Translations under genes and position numbers: made by a program
The notes under the pieces: generated by a model
What the model saw: only the letters and a program-made list of their open reading frames with translations
Database searches by the model: none
Told to the model about the DNA's origin: nothing
Assembly: GCA_016784175.1 (NCBI GenBank)
Contig: JADHVC010000001.1
Coordinates: forward strand, 69,567 to 122,080
DNA: 52,514 nt
Reading direction: 5' to 3'
Source: Patescibacteria group bacterium
Lineage (GTDB): Bacteria > Patescibacteriota > Patescibacteriia > Patescibacteriales > BS150m-G62
Part shown: positions 1 through 9,066 of the stretch, piece by piece
Position numbering within the stretch: the stretch's first letter is position 1
Layout of the letters: each line of letters begins with the position of its first letter

Positions 1-14
1 ATAATTTACCTAAC

Positions 15-47
15 AAAAAAAATAATCAGCCTTTTACCGCTGATTAT
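15..47 (-). terminator. Intrinsic terminator after the secreted protein gene
   Basis: A perfect 9-bp inverted repeat (ATAATCAGC at 22-30, GCTGATTAT at 39-47, 8-nt loop) has a run of A residues on its left. Read on the minus strand this is a hairpin followed by a T tract, placed just past the stop codon of the gene ending at position 82. Confidence 0.7.
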
Positions 48-81
48 AGTAATTCTTAAAGTTGATTTTTTTATCAACCTT

Positions 82-897
82 TTATTGTGTCGCAACGCGA
101 TTTTCATCATCGGGTCTTCGCCGCGCCTGCATTTTATAATTTGTGACTTGATAAAGTGAAATATGGCCACGAGTCCTTGCTTTTACATGTGAATGTTCGT
201 AGCATCGCTTATAAACTTCATATTCTCCACTTTTTCTATTACGAACATTATCTATTAGACAGATATCTTTATCAGTATTTGAATACACAAAAGCTGTATG
301 TGGTATACTCTCACCATTAAGCTTAAAATAATGCATCTGAAGAATTGTCCCTGGTAACACTTCTGTAAAATCTGTATCAACAAGCTCCTCTATAGTTGTG
401 CCGCTATTTAATCTCCACCCATATGCGTCTGGATATGTCAGTGGAATCACTGCTTGATGACACGACGCAAGCGCTACAACCCGCTGAGACCAAGTCTTAC
501 AGTTTAATCCATCTGGCTTTGTACCTATATGTCTCACCGCCTCATTTAAAACCAATAAATTCATCTGCTCTTGAGTAAGCTTATTCCAAAGACATGGCTG
601 AACTAGCAATGACTTATTAAGAAAATCGTCAATTACTACACCTTCCTCATCGTTTATCCAAAGCGCAAAACTCGACACATACACTGCCTCCTGCACCTCC
701 TTAAAAGTTATATTTTGACTCTCAAGCCATACCTCACCAATAACACCCTCTTCTTCAAGCTCACTTCTCGCCTTTATACTGTTTTGATACGCTTCCAACA
801 AATCAACACCTCTTGCATTAACATCATAAACCGCAGTAAAAAAAACCATCAAATATATCACAACCGTCAGCATCGCTCGACTAGAAATAGAGTTCAT
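82..897 (-). CDS. Secreted protein with a possible CHAP/NlpC-P60-like domain
   Basis: 271 residues. Residues 1-28 form a signal peptide: a short basic start, a hydrophobic stretch (LTVVIYLMVFFTAVYDV) and a cleavage-like VNARG, so the protein is probably exported. The C-terminal half carries a Cys in LNCKTWSQRVV, a His in IPHTAFVYSN and an Asp/Asn in CLIDNVRN. That order and spacing recalls the Cys-His-polar triad of CHAP or NlpC/P60 cell-wall amidases. This is inference from motif order only and no confident family match is claimed. It is a single gene with its own terminator at 15-47; the next gene on the same strand starts beyond 900 and is separated by about 90 bp. Confidence 0.6.
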   Translation of the reverse strand: MNSISSRAMLTVVIYLMVFFTAVYDVNARGVDLLEAYQNSIKARSELEEEGVIGEVWLESQNITFKEVQEAVYVSSFALWINDEEGVVIDDFLNKSLLVQPCLWNKLTQEQMNLLVLNEAVRHIGTKPDGLNCKTWSQRVVALASCHQAVIPLTYPDAYGWRLNSGTTIEELVDTDFTEVLPGTILQMHYFKLNGESIPHTAFVYSNTDKDICLIDNVRNRKSGEYEVYKRCYEHSHVKARTRGHISLYQVTNYKMQARRRPDDENRVATQ

Positions 898-989
898 ATT
901 CTACTACTCCCTATATGTTCTTATAAAGATCGATTAATTTTCTTGGTACAAGATTACCCAAAAATATAATATTGGTCAATATAGCACAG

Positions 990-3900
990 CTACCTAAATA
1001 ATTCCTTCACATCATCCCAAGTTAATTTTTTAAACATATCATGGCTCTCACCTACCATATTATCAAATAGAAACTTCTTCTTTTCTTGCAAAGAAACGAT
1101 TTTATCCTCAATAGTTCCCTTTGTTATCAAACGATAAACATTAACAGATTTCGTTTGTCCTATTCTATGTGCTCTATCAACGGCTTGCATCTCGACAGAT
1201 GGGTTCCACCAAGGGTCAAAAATGATAACATTATCAGCACTAGTTAAATTTAACCCCGTACCACCTGCCTTTAAACTAATTAAAAAAACTTGTTTATCCT
1301 CACTTTCGTTAAATTCCCTCACTAATACCTGTCTATTCTTAGTTTTACCAGACAGATAGGAATGTTTAATATTTTCTTTATCCAATTCACTTGCCAAAAT
1401 ATCGAGCATCTTTGTAAATTGACTAAATACTAATACTTTTCTTTTAGCCCCTATTATTTCATGCAAAAGTTCTAAAAATATATTCAATTTAGCCGATTCG
1501 TACTTCGAATAATCCTGATCTTTAAGCAATAGAACGGGGTGATTGCAAATTTGACGCAATTTAGTAAGCCCAGCTAAAATATGTATTTGAGATTTTGCAA
1601 ATCCTTTTTCAGCAACCGTATTAAAAATTTCACTCTTTACACTTGCTAAAACTTCTTGATACAAAATATTCTGCGACAGCTCTAGTTGGCAATGGCTAAC
1701 TTGCTCAATTTTTGATGGCAATTCTTTCAAAACTTTATCTTTTGTTCGTCGAAGCATAAAGACAGAAATTTTCTTTCGCAAATTTTTAAGCGCCTGAATA
1801 TTATTCTGCTTCATAATCGGAGTTTGAAATTTTTTCACAAAAGCCTTATTTGACCCCAAAAAACCTGGCATTAAAAAATCAAACACAGACCAGATCTCTG
1901 AGACACTATTTTCAAGCGGTGTCCCCGTTAAAGCCAAGCGATAATCCGCATTAATTCTTTTTACTATCCGAGCACTCTTTGTTGCATGATTCTTAATATT
2001 TTGTGCCTCATCTAAAACACAATAATTAAAATTTATCTTTTCTGCCTCATAAATTTCTGCATCTTTTTGCATTGTAGCATAAGAGGTAATAGCCAAGTCA
2101 TAATTCTTGATATTATTAATCTTTTCCCTTCTTTCAGACTGAGATCCATCCAAAATAATGGTTCTAATTTTTGGAGTAAATTTATCTACCTCATCTTGCC
2201 AATTGAAGAGTAGAGTTTTTGGGCATATTACAATTGACGGCTTATCTTTTACTTTATTCATCTCAAGCAAAGTTAAAGTTTGCAAAGTCTTTCCAATGCC
2301 CATATCGTCTGCTAAAACTCCCGCGAAACGATATTTACGCAAGAAATAAAACCAATCAACGCCTTCTTTTTGATAATCCCTTAAAACAGTAGCAAATTTA
2401 GCAGAAAGCCTCACCTTCTTTACAGGCTTACCACTATTAGCTTCTTTCATAAATGCACTGAAACCCTCACTAACCTTTGCATTGTAATGTTCAGAGCTAG
2501 TAAAAATATCTTCAAGCTCTGGGGCATGATAAATCTTACCTTCAAATTTATCGTTTTCTTTAGCATGAAAACTCTCAAGCATCAAAATAAACCTTTCCAA
2601 TTCTTCTAAATTCGTAACCTTTAACATTCTGCCATCCGCCATCTTAATAAATTCTTCTCTATTTTCTATATACCTCCTCAAATCAACTAAACTAATCTTG
2701 TCACTTCCACAATAACACTTCACATCAAAAGCTAGCCAATCATCTTTCGCGTTAAAATCTACATCAAAATTTGCCTTAAAGTCCTCTGTTACAAAATTGA
2801 ATTGATCTCGTACAAATTCAACTTTAATTCCCCTTGATTTTTCAATGGTTGGCCAAATTATTTTATAATAATCAAAAATCTCTTTTGCCCCTTTTTTATT
2901 ACACTCACCTCTTTTATTAAAACCGAAATTATTATTATAAATTGCCTTAAAAAATGATAGCTCCTGCTTTTCTTTGATCTCAGCATAATTAATTGAATAT
3001 CCATCGATCTTAACTAAATTAACAATTGGAGCATTATCTCTTCTACGAAACGCACTTCCACGACTTCTGCGTGAATATTGATTTGTTTCCGCAACATTTT
3101 GCTTTGTAAACCCATAATCAACCACAGCTTTAATATTTAATGTATCTGCCTGAGAGTCATAATCTATTAATAAAGTTTTATCCAATCTATTGCTATCGAA
3201 TTTACTTATTTTAAACTTTGGCTCTAAATGAGTCTTAAAATCTAAATATTTTTTACCATCCCTTATTACATTATTTAAATAGTTCAATTGCAATAAATTT
3301 GATATGTCTAACTCAGCTTCAAGATTATCGTCATATGAATATGTCGAAAAATCAATATTAGCTATTATTTCCATTAAATCTTTTGACATTACATGAAGAC
3401 TGACTGTATTACCATCAACCACTAAGCAATTATTTCTCCCTCGATATAAAATGCACTTACTTCTCTTCCCATATTCACTTGGCTTAAACTTTTCATCAAT
3501 TTTAAAAATAAATTGATCTCCTTTTTGATATAACTCTGCCTTAATTTTTTCAGAATTCTCTTCCAATAAAATTTCATTTCTAGGATCCTTTTTTTCAATA
3601 TATAGCTTCATCCCAGAATTCTTAAACAAAAAGAAAAAATTCTCAAAATCTATCCTATGTGTAGACCAAATATAATTATTATTTTCCAAAAACCTAAAAA
3701 GACTCACCTGTGCTTTAGTTAAACTTTCTTTTTCATTCCTTAAAATATATTCTGGCCGTCGATTCACATAAGCAGAAAGTTTAATAAAAATTTCAATTTG
3801 TGACGCAAACTTTATTACAATATAATACTTCTCATTTATTGGCCTTGGCAACATATCCATCTCCTCGGACGCTATAAATGATGACTTTGGTTGACTTACC

Positions 3901-4487
3901 ACGTCCTTAGATAAATAACTACTTGGCCTCTTTTCCAAAATCTCTATCGCTTGCTTTATAACATTCTCGGGCAACTTATCTATATCAACTCCAAAAATAC
4001 CTGCTAGCTCTTGGAGCCTATTGGTTAAAGCCTTATTATCCACTTCCTCGTATTCAGCCTCAATAACTTTTGCACTTGCACCGTCACTCTTATTTATAAA
4101 ATCAATAAGCTCATTTCGAAGTTCAACATTACTTAAGGTCGTATAATTATTTTGTTTTAAAAACTTTATATAAATATCAATAAATTCAAGACCCAGAGCA
4201 ACAGAATGTTTACAGCGAGCCCCATAAGGACAATCACAATTGGAATCTCTAAAAATACCCTTACTTAGAGAAAAAGACAGACCGCTATAATACAAATCAG
4301 CGCCTTCTACATTTCCTGTTATTGAAATACCATCATTTGCTTTATTTTTCGATACTCTAATACTTTCCTTGTCGACATTTCCTTCAAGATAATATTTTTT
4401 TCCACGAAAAAAGACCCCTTCTTCATCAGCAACACCATCAAACAAATCAGCCTCTAGAATATTTCTTTTTCTTTCTAAATTTTCCAT
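990..4487 (-). CDS. SNF2-family helicase with N-terminal SWIM zinc finger
   Basis: About 1165 residues. An N-terminal SWIM motif (C84-x-C86...C92-x-H94, in CDCPYGARCKH) precedes a long middle region and a C-terminal SNF2 motor. Motor motifs include Walker A DDMGIGKT near residue 730, the DEAQ box in VLDEAQNIKN, LTGTPLEN and the motif VI stretch QAVDRAHRIGQ. Members of this family are ATP-driven DNA translocases that remodel protein-DNA or nucleic-acid complexes, and bacterial SWIM-SNF2 proteins are common but poorly characterised. The frame stays open to a TTG at 4526, but the ATG at 4487 (MENLERKR) is the better start. It is transcribed divergently from the pentapeptide-repeat gene. The function is secure at family level and the substrate is unknown. 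Confidence 0.9.
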   Translation of the reverse strand: MENLERKRNILEADLFDGVADEEGVFFRGKKYYLEGNVDKESIRVSKNKANDGISITGNVEGADLYYSGLSFSLSKGIFRDSNCDCPYGARCKHSVALGLEFIDIYIKFLKQNNYTTLSNVELRNELIDFINKSDGASAKVIEAEYEEVDNKALTNRLQELAGIFGVDIDKLPENVIKQAIEILEKRPSSYLSKDVVSQPKSSFIASEEMDMLPRPINEKYYIVIKFASQIEIFIKLSAYVNRRPEYILRNEKESLTKAQVSLFRFLENNNYIWSTHRIDFENFFFLFKNSGMKLYIEKKDPRNEILLEENSEKIKAELYQKGDQFIFKIDEKFKPSEYGKRSKCILYRGRNNCLVVDGNTVSLHVMSKDLMEIIANIDFSTYSYDDNLEAELDISNLLQLNYLNNVIRDGKKYLDFKTHLEPKFKISKFDSNRLDKTLLIDYDSQADTLNIKAVVDYGFTKQNVAETNQYSRRSRGSAFRRRDNAPIVNLVKIDGYSINYAEIKEKQELSFFKAIYNNNFGFNKRGECNKKGAKEIFDYYKIIWPTIEKSRGIKVEFVRDQFNFVTEDFKANFDVDFNAKDDWLAFDVKCYCGSDKISLVDLRRYIENREEFIKMADGRMLKVTNLEELERFILMLESFHAKENDKFEGKIYHAPELEDIFTSSEHYNAKVSEGFSAFMKEANSGKPVKKVRLSAKFATVLRDYQKEGVDWFYFLRKYRFAGVLADDMGIGKTLQTLTLLEMNKVKDKPSIVICPKTLLFNWQDEVDKFTPKIRTIILDGSQSERREKINNIKNYDLAITSYATMQKDAEIYEAEKINFNYCVLDEAQNIKNHATKSARIVKRINADYRLALTGTPLENSVSEIWSVFDFLMPGFLGSNKAFVKKFQTPIMKQNNIQALKNLRKKISVFMLRRTKDKVLKELPSKIEQVSHCQLELSQNILYQEVLASVKSEIFNTVAEKGFAKSQIHILAGLTKLRQICNHPVLLLKDQDYSKYESAKLNIFLELLHEIIGAKRKVLVFSQFTKMLDILASELDKENIKHSYLSGKTKNRQVLVREFNESEDKQVFLISLKAGGTGLNLTSADNVIIFDPWWNPSVEMQAVDRAHRIGQTKSVNVYRLITKGTIEDKIVSLQEKKKFLFDNMVGESHDMFKKLTWDDVKELFR

Positions 4488-4602
4488 TTTGACATAAACT
4501 ATATCATATCTTTGAGTATAATGCAAAAAAACAATTTACATGCTACTATAATTACACTCAGATAAACTTATGCTCACTTGGCACACATTTTATTTAACGG
4601 TT

Positions 4603-5238
4603 ATGAATAATAATAAAATCAATTCCTCATCACTCCCCAAAAACCTTTCCAAGCCAGCTAGCTTTAAACTAATAGATGAGGAGGAATATGAAAACCTAGA
4701 GATTAACGGATATAATTTTAACAACTCCCCATTCACTTCTCTCAAATTTAAAGATTGTCTTATTAGAAATTGCAATCTTAGTCAATTAAAAGTTACTGAC
4801 CTATCATTAACCAATGTAAAGATTGAAAATTGCGATTTAGCAAATCTTGAATCAGAAGGTCTATATCTCAAAAAAACAGATTTTGAAAAATGCAGAATGA
4901 CTGGCTTCTTGGCAACAGAAGGAATATTATCAGAATCACGATTTATAAATTGCCAACTAAATTTTTCTCGATTTCGTTTCGCCAAGTTAAAACATATCAA
5001 GTTCAACAATTGCCTTCTATGTGAATCCGACTTTTACTCCTCCGAATTATTAAATGTTATCTTTATACAATGCGATTTAATGAAGGCCGAAATGTCTAAA
5101 ACAAAACACAACGAGACTGACCTTAGAACAAGCAATATTACAAATCTCGGCATAAATATTGAAAGCTTAAAAGGCATCACCATAAGTTATTCTCAAGTAA
5201 TCGATTTAACATGGCTTTTAGGCGTAAACATAAAATAA
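4603..5238 (+). CDS. Pentapeptide-repeat protein
   Basis: 211 residues from the ATG at 4603 (MNNNKINSSS). An in-frame ATG at 4570 would add 11 residues that look like read-through (LTWHTFYL), and neither start has a clear Shine-Dalgarno site. Residues from about 45 to 190 contain tandem units with the A(D/N)LxX pattern (NCNLSQL, NCDLANL, KTDFEKC, QCDLMKA), which is expected to fold as a right-handed quadrilateral beta-helix. No signal peptide or membrane segment is seen, so it should be cytoplasmic. A TATAAT box at 4547-4552 could drive it. Some family members mimic DNA and protect gyrase, but nothing here assigns that role. Family assignment is good and function unknown. Confidence 0.8.
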   Translation: MNNNKINSSSLPKNLSKPASFKLIDEEEYENLEINGYNFNNSPFTSLKFKDCLIRNCNLSQLKVTDLSLTNVKIENCDLANLESEGLYLKKTDFEKCRMTGFLATEGILSESRFINCQLNFSRFRFAKLKHIKFNNCLLCESDFYSSELLNVIFIQCDLMKAEMSKTKHNETDLRTSNITNLGINIESLKGITISYSQVIDLTWLLGVNIK

Positions 5239-5249
5239 TACATTTTCAT

Positions 5250-5277
5250 AAAAAAAACCCGCAGTATTAACTACGGG
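5250..5277 (-). terminator. Terminator after the small ORF at 5300-5548
   Basis: An imperfect hairpin (CCCGCAGT at 5258-5265 against ACTACGGG ending at 5277, one mismatch) has eight A residues on its left, so it reads as hairpin plus T tract on the minus strand. It may also slow transcription leaving the convergent pentapeptide-repeat gene. Confidence 0.6.
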
Positions 5278-5299
5278 CTAAAATATAAACTCCTACATT

Positions 5300-5548
5300 C
5301 TAATTATTTGGGAACGCAGGTAAATTATAGAAAACTTGGCTTTCTTCTGCAAGCATTCTTGATATATTGATCTGAAAGTTCCAATATGCCAATGCATTTT
5401 TTAAAGTCTGCCATTGCTCATAAGCTTTAGCTTTTGAAGCAACTGATATTATTTTTTGAACAAAAGCTTCCATATCAGTTCTAATTTTTTTTGAAAGAGC
5501 TTGCATTTTCTCATGTTCTTCTAACGTATCTTCAATGCTTATATCCAT
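5300..5548 (-). CDS. Small helical protein, unknown function
   Basis: 82 residues starting MDISIEDTLEEHEKM. This start is preferred because GGAG lies 9 nt upstream of its ATG; the frame extends 11 codons further to 5581 without such a site. The sequence is charged and predicted largely helical (EEHEKMQALSKKIRTDMEAF), with aromatic residues towards the end (QWQTLKNALAYWNF). No membrane segment and no recognised family. It is monocistronic, with its own terminator at 5250-5277. Confidence 0.55.
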   Translation of the reverse strand: MDISIEDTLEEHEKMQALSKKIRTDMEAFVQKIISVASKAKAYEQWQTLKNALAYWNFQINISRMLAEESQVFYNLPAFPNN

Positions 5549-5695
5549 TCTTTTTTTCTCCAAAGTTTGTGTCAGTATCAACCTAATAATAAGTTAATCA
5601 GATATTTATTTATTTTTCAATATTTTCAAAAAATAGTTCAATAAATATCCAGTTTATTACTTTAATTTATCACTTTTTTAAAATCAAAAAAAATA

Positions 5696-5704
5696 TGTTA
5701 TACT
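5696..5704 (+). promoter_or_regulatory. Extended -10 promoter of the H1-like gene
   Basis: TGTTATACT gives a TG-n-TATACT extended -10 element, with no good -35 box upstream. The resulting leader of about 40 nt contains a GGGG-ttgt-CCCC mini-hairpin at 5729-5740, just before the start codon at 5751. Confidence 0.45.
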
Positions 5705-5750
5705 ATTAATATAAATATTAACTTTAAGGGGTTGTCCCCAATGTACTCTT

Positions 5751-6407
5751 ATGCCAACAAAAAAAGTCCCAACAGTAAAGGCTAGTATCTCCCCCAAGCC
5801 TAAAAAAGCTACCAAAAAAATAGCCTCAAAAAAAACAACTACTCCAAAAATTAAAGTAGCCACGACTATTGCTGAGCCAAAAAAGAAAACTACCGCAAAA
5901 AAAGTCATAACAGCGAAAAAGAAAGCAACAAAAAAAGTTGATACCAGAGAAAAAATAATTAATACTATAACTGACAACATCAATAAAAAAGAAATTAAAA
6001 AGGTTGTAAAAAAAGTTGAACGAGTAGCAAAAAAAGTAGCTAAGGAAGCTGTAGCGGCAGAAAAATTAGTTTCCGACGCAATAGATCAAATAGCAGAATC
6101 CAGCCAAGCAGAGCTAAACTCCAAAACAGATGTAGAAAAAAATTGCGGTATCGCAGCCTTTTCATACCTAAGCATTCTTTTTTTAATCCCCTTAATCTTA
6201 AAACCAAAATCTGCATTTGCTCAACATCACGCTAGACAAGGCATGGTATTATTTTTACTTAGTTTATTGTCTTGGTTTCCCTTTATCGGCCAACTACTAT
6301 TTTTAGCAATCTTAATTGTTAGCATAATCGGTTTTGTAAAAGCAGGAAGAGGGCAATGGTACGAAATTCCATATGTCTTCAAATGGAGTCAAAAAATTAA
6401 TTTATAA
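5751..6407 (+). CDS. Histone-H1-like tail fused to a DUF4870-like membrane domain
   Basis: 218 residues. Residues 1-65 are a low-complexity Lys/Ala/Thr/Pro tail (PKPKKATKKIASKKTT) like histone H1 or bacterial H1-like proteins, and 66-120 form an amphipathic Lys/Glu/Val helix (KKVVKKVERVAKKV). From 130 on, three hydrophobic segments (about 133-151, 163-180, 181-196) flank AQHHARQGMV, the HARQ signature of DUF4870 membrane proteins. The layout suggests a cytoplasmic basic tail held at the membrane. Binding of nucleic acid or of anionic lipid is inferred from charge alone. The gene is 34 bp upstream of ppsA and may be cotranscribed with it. Confidence 0.75.
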   Translation: MPTKKVPTVKASISPKPKKATKKIASKKTTTPKIKVATTIAEPKKKTTAKKVITAKKKATKKVDTREKIINTITDNINKKEIKKVVKKVERVAKKVAKEAVAAEKLVSDAIDQIAESSQAELNSKTDVEKNCGIAAFSYLSILFLIPLILKPKSAFAQHHARQGMVLFLLSLLSWFPFIGQLLFLAILIVSIIGFVKAGRGQWYEIPYVFKWSQKINL

Positions 6408-6441
6408 TAAACTAACTCAAAATTAAAAACTTTATCTTCTT

Positions 6442-8811
6442 ATGAAAAAATACATTAAATTCTTTGATGAAATAAACTACACAGATGTACCAAGTGTTGG
6501 TGGTAAAAATGCCAGCCTTGGTGAAATGTATTCTAAACTTCATAAAAACGGTATAAAAGTACCAAACGGATTTGCCACCACCTCCGAAAGTTATCGAGAC
6601 TTCCTTGATGCAACAAACATTAAAGATCAAATACAAAAAATTTTAAAAGGTCTAGATACGCACAACGTACGTGATCTTGCAAAACGTGGCGCTCAAATAC
6701 GTCAAATTATACTCAAAGCAGAATTCCCGCTTGAAATGGAAACCCAAATTAAAAGAGCCTATCAAAAACTCACTGGCAAACACGGCGTTAAACATATGGA
6801 TGTAGCTGTTAGAAGTTCAGCAACTGCCGAAGATCTTCCAGATGCATCCTTCGCAGGACAACAAGAAACATTTTTAAACATTCGTGGCGAAGAACAATTA
6901 TTAATTGCAGTAAAAAAATGTATCGCCTCATTATTTACCAACAGAGCTATTTCATATAGAGTCGATAAAAAATTTAGTCATTTTGATGTAGCGCTTTCAG
7001 TCGGCGTACAAAAAATGGTAAGAGCCGATAAAGGAAGCTCTGGTGTTATGTTTACAATCGATACTGAATCCGGCTTTTCAAATGTAGTTCTTATAAATTC
7101 GATCTATGGCCTAGGAGAAAATATTGTGCAAGGCAAGGTTAATCCAGATGAATTTTATGTTTTCAAACCAACTAAAAAAATCATCAGCAAAAAAATAGGA
7201 GCCAAGCGTCTACGCATGATTTATACCAACAACAAAGCTAACCCAGTCAAAGACATTAAAATCAGCAATGCAGAAGCAATAAAGCAATCCATAACGGACG
7301 AGCAAGTAATCAAACTTGCCGAATGGGGAATGATTATCGAAAAACACTATGGTCGTGCTATGGATATCGAATGGGCACTCGATGGTATATCAGGCGAATT
7401 ATTTATTATTCAGGCTAGGCCAGAAACAGTACACTCAGTCAGGAATTATAATGTCTTTCAAGAATACAAACTTGAACAAAATGGTAACGTAATTGTACAA
7501 GGACAAAGTGTCGGAAATAAAATTGGAGCCGGTAAAGCCAATAAAATCATGGGAGCCGTCGATATTTTCAAATTTAAAAAAGGACAAGTCCTAGTTACAA
7601 GCATGACTGACCCAGACTGGGAGCCAATCATGAAAATAGCCAGTGCTATTATAACCGACAAAGGCGGTCGCACTTGTCACGCAGCTATTGTATCACGAGA
7701 ACTTGGAATTCCTTGTATTGTCGGAACTCAAAATGGATCAAAAATTATAAAACAAGGCCAAGCAATTACTGCAAATTGTGCCGAAGGTGAAGATGGTTTT
7801 GTTTACGACAAAATATTAAAATATAAAATTCAAACAACAAACCTTCACAACATCAAGAGACCAAAAACAAAAATAATGATGAATTTGGGCAACCCAGACC
7901 TTGCTTTTGCATCTTCTTTTATACCTAATGATGGCGTTGGTTTGGCCCGTGAAGAGTTTATTCAAGCTAATCATATACGCATTCACCCATTAGCTTTAAT
8001 TAACTACAACAACCTAAAAGACAAAAAATTAAAAAAACAAATTAATGACCTAACCCCAAGCTACAAAGACAAAAAAGAATATTTTGTTGATAAACTTGCG
8101 GAAGGCGTTAGCATAATTGCTGCCAGCTTTTACCCCAAAGATGTAATAATAAGGCTTTCCGACTTCAAAACAAACGAATACGCTAACATGATTGGTGGCA
8201 CACTCTTTGAGCCCATCGAAGAAAACCCTATGATCGGATGGCGCGGAGCATCACGCTATTACGATAAGAACTTCGTTAAGGCATTTGAACTAGAATGTAA
8301 GGCTATAAAAAAAGTTCGCGAAGAACTTGGACTAGTCAACCTTAAAATCATGTTGCCTTTTGTAAGAACAATAGAGGAAGCAAAGAAAGTAATAAGCCTC
8401 ATGGAAAACTTTGGTCTCATTCGAGGTAAAAACAAACTTGTGCTCTACTGCATGATCGAAATACCAGCAAATGTAATTCTTGCTCGAGAGTTTGCTAAAT
8501 TGTTTGATGGGTTCTCTATTGGCTCTAATGATCTTACCCAATTAGTATTAGGCGTTGATAGAGACTCTGCTCTCGTAAGCCATGTCTATGATGAAAATAA
8601 CCAAGCTGTTAAACAATTAATAACAGATGTAATTAAAGTTGCTCGCCAAACAAAAACTAAAATAGGGATATGCGGACAAGCGCCAAGCGACTACCCAGAA
8701 TTTGCAAAATTTTTAGTCAAAGCTGGCATCGACAGCATTTCTCTCATACCAGACACGATTGTTAAGACAACTATCGATATTGAAAAATACGAAAAAATAA
8801 TCAAGAGATAA
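6442..8811 (+). CDS. ppsA: Phosphoenolpyruvate synthase
   Basis: 789 residues, the normal length for the family. It converts pyruvate, ATP and water to phosphoenolpyruvate, AMP and phosphate, the entry point of gluconeogenesis. Domains in order: an N-terminal ATP-binding domain (GGKNASLGEMYSKL, then RSSATAEDLPDASFAGQQET), the swivelling phosphohistidine domain with catalytic His near residue 412 (GGRTCHAAIVSRELGIP), and the C-terminal PEP/pyruvate-binding barrel (GSNDLTQLVLGVDRDS) with catalytic Cys near residue 743 (IGICGQAPSD). All key motifs are intact. PEP synthase is preferred over pyruvate,phosphate dikinase because of length and the GSNDLTQ region. In a gluconeogenic or reversible glycolytic setting it would feed sugar phosphates to the glycan cluster downstream. 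Confidence 0.93.
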   Translation: MKKYIKFFDEINYTDVPSVGGKNASLGEMYSKLHKNGIKVPNGFATTSESYRDFLDATNIKDQIQKILKGLDTHNVRDLAKRGAQIRQIILKAEFPLEMETQIKRAYQKLTGKHGVKHMDVAVRSSATAEDLPDASFAGQQETFLNIRGEEQLLIAVKKCIASLFTNRAISYRVDKKFSHFDVALSVGVQKMVRADKGSSGVMFTIDTESGFSNVVLINSIYGLGENIVQGKVNPDEFYVFKPTKKIISKKIGAKRLRMIYTNNKANPVKDIKISNAEAIKQSITDEQVIKLAEWGMIIEKHYGRAMDIEWALDGISGELFIIQARPETVHSVRNYNVFQEYKLEQNGNVIVQGQSVGNKIGAGKANKIMGAVDIFKFKKGQVLVTSMTDPDWEPIMKIASAIITDKGGRTCHAAIVSRELGIPCIVGTQNGSKIIKQGQAITANCAEGEDGFVYDKILKYKIQTTNLHNIKRPKTKIMMNLGNPDLAFASSFIPNDGVGLAREEFIQANHIRIHPLALINYNNLKDKKLKKQINDLTPSYKDKKEYFVDKLAEGVSIIAASFYPKDVIIRLSDFKTNEYANMIGGTLFEPIEENPMIGWRGASRYYDKNFVKAFELECKAIKKVREELGLVNLKIMLPFVRTIEEAKKVISLMENFGLIRGKNKLVLYCMIEIPANVILAREFAKLFDGFSIGSNDLTQLVLGVDRDSALVSHVYDENNQAVKQLITDVIKVARQTKTKIGICGQAPSDYPEFAKFLVKAGIDSISLIPDTIVKTTIDIEKYEKIIKR

Positions 8812-8835
8812 ACAGCAAAACAAACAAATAAAAAT

Positions 8836-8868
8836 ATCCGCCACTCACAATAGCGGATGTTTTTTTTC
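8836..8868 (+). terminator. ppsA terminator
   Basis: ATCCGC at 8836-8841 pairs with GCGGAT at 8853-8858, followed by a run of nine T residues. It lies 24 bp past the ppsA stop codon. Confidence 0.8.
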
Positions 8869-8916
8869 ATTATGAAGCAACTCATAAAAGTGAGCACTTA
8901 CATAAAAGGCCCATAC

Positions 8917-8945
8917 TTGACAATATAGAATAAATACATTAACAT
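8917..8945 (+). promoter_or_regulatory. Sigma70-type promoter of the aspartokinase gene
   Basis: TTGACA at 8917-8922, a 17-bp spacer and TAACAT at 8940-8945. This leaves an AT-rich 5' leader of about 110 nt before the start codon at 9067. The leader holds a duplicated TTTGAATAATxC(C/T) stretch but no structure resembling a lysine riboswitch was seen. Confidence 0.5.
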
Positions 8946-9066
8946 AATATTACTTATTTGAATAATCCATTTTTTTTGAATAATACCTACATTGCCCTTT
9001 AAAATCAAAAGCTTGAGTTAAAAAAAGATTCATTCTTTTAAACCAAGCACAAACTTCAGGAGATTA

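Noticed and set aside
5684-5983. Minus-strand frame of 99 codons rich in Phe, Val and Ala with apparent membrane character
   Set aside because: It is the mirror of the Lys-rich tail on the plus strand; AAA/AAG runs read backwards as TTT/CTT. No start site context.
8890-8911. GTGAGCACTTAC, identical to the right end of MITE-like copy C
   Set aside because: Only 12 bp match and no rest of the element; could be chance or a very old relic.
9000-9066. Lysine riboswitch ahead of aspartokinase
   Set aside because: The leader is AT-rich and lacks the long paired stems and kink-turn sequence of that class.
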